A DNA stretch of 8,556 nucleotides, taken from assembly GCA_944358665.1 (NCBI GenBank), contig CALVRP010000101.1, positions 1 through 8,556 on the forward strand. The letters are read 5' to 3'. This document shows positions 5,436 to 8,556 of this stretch, in pieces. The notes beneath the pieces are model-generated. The model saw nothing but the letters and a program-made list of their open reading frames with translations, was not told where the DNA came from and searched no databases. The number at the start of each line of letters is the position of its first letter. Positions within the stretch are counted from its first letter, which is position 1. Source of the DNA: an uncultured Bacilli bacterium (GTDB taxonomy: Bacteria; Bacillota_I; Bacilli_A; RF39; UBA660). Position numbers and translations under genes: made by a program.

Positions 5436-5448
5436 TAAATGATATAAT
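5420..5448 (+). promoter_or_regulatory. promoter of the membrane-anchored Ig-like protein
   Basis: TTGCAA (5420-5425), a 17-base spacer and TATAAT (5443-5448) with an upstream TG (extended -10, TGATATAAT at 5440-5448) form a strong vegetative promoter. Its -35 lies inside the last codons of eno. No terminator separates eno from this gene, so some readthrough is likely. Confidence 0.75.
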
Positions 5449-5472
5449 CTTAAATATAATAGGAGGATAAAA

Positions 5473-5934
5473 ATGGAAAAAATAAAAAGAATGCTTTCAA
5501 GAATTAGTAAAAAACAATGGATAATAATTGGGGCCATAGTGCTTGTTATAATAATTGCAATTGTTTTATTACTAACACTTGGTAATGATGAAAAGAAAAA
5601 TGATGTAGTTAAGGAAGAGACAACGACAGTTAATGATAGCGCTAATATTGTTAGAGAGGCCACTTATGAAGGGCTTACAATTAATAATATTGTTTTAATG
5701 ACAAGTGATGATTATGCAACTTTTACGGCAACTGTTACTAATAATAGTGGAGAAACTAAAGATATTGAGGATTTTTATATTGTTCTCAAAAAGGGTGATG
5801 AAGAAGTTGTGTCAGTATATGCCTATTTAGGTGATGCTTTAGCTGCGGGTGAAAGCCGGGATATAACGGCTTCAGTGGGCATGAAGTTAACTAAAGATGT
5901 CGTTGATACTGCTGAATATAGAAGTGATAAATAA
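5473..5934 (+). CDS. membrane-anchored protein with an extracytoplasmic Ig-like (FxLYD-type) domain
   Basis: This is a 153-aa single-pass membrane protein. A basic N-terminus (KIKRMLSRISKK, residues 3-14) precedes one strongly hydrophobic helix (about 16-37) with the positive-inside orientation, so the rest should face outward. A charged, Thr-rich linker follows (about 38-60). Residues about 62-153 form a compact beta-sandwich-like domain: YEGLTINNIVL, then YATFTATVTNNSGETKDI, IVLKKGDEEV, and LAAGESRDITASV. This arrangement (tVtNnSgext, then aGEsxxI) is typical of FxLYD and related Ig-like domains in Bacillota surface proteins. No enzyme motif is visible, and the partner is unknown. AGGAGG at 5461-5466 sits 6 nt before the start. 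Promoter and terminator suggest a monocistronic unit. Confidence 0.83.
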   Translation: MEKIKRMLSRISKKQWIIIGAIVLVIIIAIVLLLTLGNDEKKNDVVKEETTTVNDSANIVREATYEGLTINNIVLMTSDDYATFTATVTNNSGETKDIEDFYIVLKKGDEEVVSVYAYLGDALAAGESRDITASVGMKLTKDVVDTAEYRSDK

Positions 5935-5954
5935 AGACCATAATTGGTCTTTTT
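5933..5954 (+). terminator. intrinsic terminator
   Basis: AAAGACCA (5933-5940) pairs perfectly with TGGTCTTT (5945-5952) around a TAAT loop, with T residues to 5954. The 5' arm begins in the TAA stop of the preceding gene. Confidence 0.85.
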
Positions 5955-5961
5955 ATGTTGT

Positions 5962-6011
5962 TTTTAGCTATAATTTTTGTTAGTAACACAATGTAAATGT
6001 TAGAGCTAAAA
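5962..6011. repeat. long-loop inverted repeat upstream of the DUF7666-like gene
   Basis: TTTTAGCT (5962-5969) and AGCTAAAA (6004-6011) are perfect inverted arms 34 bases apart. Between them is a small palindrome TGTTA-G-TAACA (5978-5988), and TGTTAG recurs at 5999-6004. The structure lies upstream of the promoter at 6050-6058, so it could be an operator region. In AT-rich DNA such matches also arise by chance. Confidence 0.3.
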
Positions 6012-6049
6012 TCCAATAAGAAGTGGTCCTGTTTTATACTTGACATTTA

Positions 6050-6058
6050 TGATATAAT
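6050..6058 (+). promoter_or_regulatory. extended -10 promoter of the DUF7666-like gene and uvrA
   Basis: TGATATAAT is a perfect extended -10 (TG-N-TATAAT), 24 bases before ATG 6083. No good -35 lies 17 bases upstream (TGTTTT). A TTGACA at 6040-6045 is too close (7 bases) to serve this -10. The -10 is identical over 9 bases to that at 5440-5448. I see no separate uvrA promoter, so it probably serves both genes. Confidence 0.6.
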
Positions 6059-6082
6059 AACTACTAGAAATGTGGTGTTACT

Positions 6083-6556
6083 ATGAAAGTGCTTGGGTAT
6101 AAAGCTTTTAATCAAGATTTTACAAATCGATACGGAAAACATTTTGAAGTTGGGGAAATTTATCGGATTAAAGGTCCTATTTCCTGGGGAAAATATGGTA
6201 ATGGTTTTCATTTTTGTACTAATTTAGAAGATTGTTTTAGGTATTATGATCCTGATACTTCAATAATTGCTGAGGTGAAAGGTTTTGGTAAACTTGTAAA
6301 AAATGATGATGAATATTATGGCTATTATGATATGTATGTTAGTGAATATCTTGAAGTTATTAGAGTAATTCCAAGGGAAGAGATAATTAAAATGATGTTA
6401 GAAACTTCGATTGATCGACAAAATCGATTTATTAGAAATTACAATTTAACGGAAAAAGAAAAAGAATTGTTTTATATAGAAGATGGAGGAATGAATAATG
6501 AACGAAATAATTATCAAAGGTGCAAGAGAAAACAACTTAAAGAACATCGATATTAA
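6083..6556 (+). CDS. DUF7666-like protein of unknown function, overlapping uvrA
   Basis: The 157-aa cytoplasmic protein opens with GYKAFNQDFTNRYGKHFEVG, then YRIKGPISWGKYGNGFHFC (GFHFC at about 41-45), YYDPDTSIIAEVKGFGKL and VIRVIP. This order (a G-x-K-x-F start, Y/F-x-VG, then GFHFC, then AEV-x-G-x-G) is what I recall for DUF7666 proteins, common in phage and gut Bacillota genomes and without known function. No catalytic motif is obvious. The start has a weak Shine-Dalgarno (GGTG, 6074-6077). The last 20 codons overlap uvrA out of frame by 59 nt, so the basic tail (RCKRKQLKEHRY) is a by-product of the uvrA start sequence; the ancestral protein probably ended near ELFYIEDGG. The family assignment rests on pattern memory. 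Confidence 0.72.
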   Translation: MKVLGYKAFNQDFTNRYGKHFEVGEIYRIKGPISWGKYGNGFHFCTNLEDCFRYYDPDTSIIAEVKGFGKLVKNDDEYYGYYDMYVSEYLEVIRVIPREEIIKMMLETSIDRQNRFIRNYNLTEKEKELFYIEDGGMNNERNNYQRCKRKQLKEHRY

Positions 6557-8556
6557 TTTACCAAAAGATAAATTAATTGTTATGACGGGTGTAAGTGGAA
6601 GTGGAAAAAGTTCTTTAGCGTTTGATACAATTTATGCTGAAGGGCAAAGAAGATATGTTGAAAGTTTAAGTGCTTATGCAAGACAGTTTTTAGGTGGTAG
6701 TGAAAAGCCTGATGTTGATAGTATTGAAGGTCTTAGTCCATCTATTAGTATTGATCAAAAAACGACTAATAAAAATCCTCGTAGTACAGTTGGTACGGTT
6801 ACTGAAATATACGATTATTTAAGACTTTTATATGCGAGAATTGGTGTTCCATATTGTCCTAATCATCATATTCCGATTACTTCACAGAGTATTGAGGAGA
6901 TGACTAATGATGTTTTAAATATTCCTGAAAGAACTAAAATTAGAATTTTAAGTCCTGTTGTTAGTCTAGAAAAAGGAACTCATAAAGAACTTTTGAATTC
7001 TCTAGTTAAAGATGGCTATGTTAGAGCGGTTATTGATGATGAAGAGTATGATTTGACGGAAGAGATTAATCTTAGTAAAACTAAAAAACATACTATTGAA
7101 GTTGTTGTTGACAGATTGGTAATCAAAGAAGGAATTAGAAGCCGCTTATATGGATCACTAGAGACGGCAGTTAAACTTGGAAAAGGAAAAGTTGTTATTG
7201 ATATTGTTGGTGGCGAAAAGAAATTAATGAGTGAAACTTATGCTTGCCCGGAATGTGATTTTTCACTCCCAGAACTTGAACCTCGGATGTTTTCTTTTAA
7301 TGCACCTTACGGAGCTTGTCCTGAATGTAAAGGCCTTGGAATTAAATATAAAATTGATGAAGATTTAATTGTGCCAAATAGTGAACTTAGTATTAATGAA
7401 GGGGCAATTGTCGTTATTAATACTAGTGATGAAAATAATATTACTTATACTAACTTAACTGCTGCTTGCAGGCATTATGATATTGATATGGATAAACCTT
7501 TTAACAAACTTACAAAAAAAGAAAAAGATATAGTCTTTTATGGTAGTAATGATATTATAACTTTTAACTATACTTCTAAAAAAGGTAATACCAGGAGTAC
7601 AAAAGGTACTTTTGAGGGGATTATTACTAATTTAGAACGAAGATATATGGAAACTAAAAGTACTTGGGTAAGAGAATGGATCGAAAACTATATGACTGAG
7701 CTTGAATGTCCGAGATGTCATGGGGCAAGACTTAATGATAGTGTTTTATCGGTTTTAATTGGTGGTAAAAATATATATGAAGTTACCGAGCTTAGTATTA
7801 AGGATTTATATAATTTTTTAAATAATTTATGTCTTTCAAAAGAAGCTAAAGAAATATCTGATTTAATTATAAAAGAAATTAGTTCAAGATTATCTTTTTT
7901 AATTAATGTTGGTTTAGAGTATTTGACATTATCAAGAGAAGCTAAAACCTTATCTGGGGGTGAAGCTCAGCGTATTCGTTTAGCTACGCAAATTGGTTCT
8001 AGATTAACTGGAGTTTTATATGTTTTAGATGAACTTAGTATTGGACTTCATCAAAGGGATAATCAAAGATTGATTGATTCTTTAAAAGAAATGCGAGATT
8101 TAGGTAATACTTTAATTGTTGTTGAACATGATACTGATACAATGCTGGCGGCTGATTATTTGGTTGATATTGGTCCAAAAGCGGGTGTGCATGGTGGTTA
8201 TGTAGTGGCCAAAGGAACGCCAGAAGAAGTTATGAAAAATCCAAATAGTTTAACTGGTAAATATTTAACCGGTGCAGAAAAAATTGAAGTTCCGGCTAAA
8301 AGAAGAAAAGGTAATAAAAAATATTTAGAAATAAAAGGTGCCGTGGAGAATAATTTGAAAAATATTAATGTTAAATTTCCGCTTGGTAAATTTATTTGCG
8401 TAACTGGTGTTAGTGGAAGTGGAAAGTCAACTTTAGTTAATGAAATTTTATATAAAATAGTGGCTAATAATTTGTATAAAAACAAAAATAAGCCAGGGGA
8501 TTATAAAAGTGTTAAGGGGTTAGAAAATATTGATAAAGTTATTGATATTTCGCAAG
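6498..8556 (+). CDS. uvrA: UvrA, excinuclease ABC subunit A (3' end outside the window)
   Basis: UvrA is the damage-sensing ATPase of nucleotide excision repair; it works with UvrB. The first 686 codons of about 940 are present. Visible: Walker A GVSGSGKSS (31-39), IYAEGQRRYVESLSAYARQ, zinc Cys pairs 250/253 and 274/277 around ELEPRMFSFN, CPRC (404-407), signature LSGGE (485-489), Walker B VLDE (Asp511, Glu512), GLHQRD, HDTDTM, and the second Walker A GVSGSGKST (637-645). GGAGGA at 6485-6490, 7 nt upstream, and the family N-terminus (IIIKGARENNLKNIDI) fix the start; an out-of-frame ATG lies at 6491. No in-frame stop occurs. Residue 513 is Leu (CTT) where the family has Pro (DEPSIGL), and the window ends in DISQ where DIDQ is usual. 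No uvrB is adjacent in this window. Confidence 0.97.
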   Translation, partial: MNEIIIKGARENNLKNIDINLPKDKLIVMTGVSGSGKSSLAFDTIYAEGQRRYVESLSAYARQFLGGSEKPDVDSIEGLSPSISIDQKTTNKNPRSTVGTVTEIYDYLRLLYARIGVPYCPNHHIPITSQSIEEMTNDVLNIPERTKIRILSPVVSLEKGTHKELLNSLVKDGYVRAVIDDEEYDLTEEINLSKTKKHTIEVVVDRLVIKEGIRSRLYGSLETAVKLGKGKVVIDIVGGEKKLMSETYACPECDFSLPELEPRMFSFNAPYGACPECKGLGIKYKIDEDLIVPNSELSINEGAIVVINTSDENNITYTNLTAACRHYDIDMDKPFNKLTKKEKDIVFYGSNDIITFNYTSKKGNTRSTKGTFEGIITNLERRYMETKSTWVREWIENYMTELECPRCHGARLNDSVLSVLIGGKNIYEVTELSIKDLYNFLNNLCLSKEAKEISDLIIKEISSRLSFLINVGLEYLTLSREAKTLSGGEAQRIRLATQIGSRLTGVLYVLDELSIGLHQRDNQRLIDSLKEMRDLGNTLIVVEHDTDTMLAADYLVDIGPKAGVHGGYVVAKGTPEEVMKNPNSLTGKYLTGAEKIEVPAKRRKGNKKYLEIKGAVENNLKNINVKFPLGKFICVTGVSGSGKSTLVNEILYKIVANNLYKNKNKPGDYKSVKGLENIDKVIDISQ

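Noticed and set aside
5391..5663. Minus-strand hydrophobic frame across the eno / Ig-like protein junction
   Set aside because: Its hydrophobicity is the antisense image of the membrane helix at 5518-5583; promoter, ribosome binding site and start on the + strand explain the region.
6040..6067. TTGACA at 6040-6045 as a -35 for the DUF7666-like gene
   Set aside because: It is only 7 bases from the perfect extended -10; the alternative -10 at 16 bases (TACTAG) is poor.
8198..8485. Minus-strand frame inside uvrA
   Set aside because: The + strand encodes conserved UvrA through this whole stretch, including the second Walker A.

Overview
The window is AT-rich (roughly 30% GC by eye) and every clear gene lies on the + strand. 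It carries three endospore-former genes (spoIIIAH, gerE, gerM) beside ordinary housekeeping genes (tRNA-Arg, enolase, uvrA). Intergenic gaps are short, Shine-Dalgarno sequences are of the AGGAGG / AGGTGA type, and hairpin plus U-tract terminators are frequent. This fits a spore-forming Bacillota; the enolase ending (GSLSRTDRI) and UvrA resemble Bacilli-class proteins. An uncultured host-associated Bacilli or Erysipelotrichia-like lineage is a reasonable guess, but only an inference. The standard code fits: all 8 Trp codons I read are TGG, and none of the nine stop codons that end a gene or the upstream fragment is TGA.

Layout. Positions 1-134 hold the 3' remnant of an unidentified reading frame that has an in-frame TGA. 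Positions 186-2011 form a sporulation block: SpoIIIAH (forespore-mother cell channel ring), GerE (late mother-cell transcription factor) and GerM (two-domain germination/sporulation protein). The first two genes each end in their own terminator. Candidate sigma-K and sigma-E type promoters precede gerE and gerM, so the genes look like separate mother-cell transcription units rather than one operon. A tRNA-Arg(UCU) follows at 2057-2133, with its own promoter, a leader inverted repeat and a strong terminator.

The 256-base gap after the tRNA holds what looks like the scar of an integrated element: a 17-codon minus-strand tail resembling an integrase C-terminus, with a 12-bp tandem repeat inside it, and a second 11-bp tandem repeat further on. 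Beyond it is a promoter-driven gene for an unrecognised HExxH (zinc peptidase-like) cytoplasmic protein, ending in a good terminator.

Positions 3491-5435 are a two-gene unit: an unrecognised 232-aa protein and enolase (glycolysis), 10 nt apart. Then comes a monocistronic membrane-anchored extracytoplasmic protein with an Ig-like/FxLYD-type domain (5473-5934), with strong promoter and terminator. The last unit, driven by an extended -10 promoter, is a DUF7666-like protein overlapping by 59 nt the start of uvrA (nucleotide excision repair), which runs off the right edge after 686 codons.

I did not find a convincing new multi-gene system. The items most worth a second look are the integrase scar next to tRNA-Arg, the orphan HExxH protein, the unknown partner of enolase, the promoter evidence for a later gerE start, and a proline-to-leucine change after the Walker B motif of UvrA.
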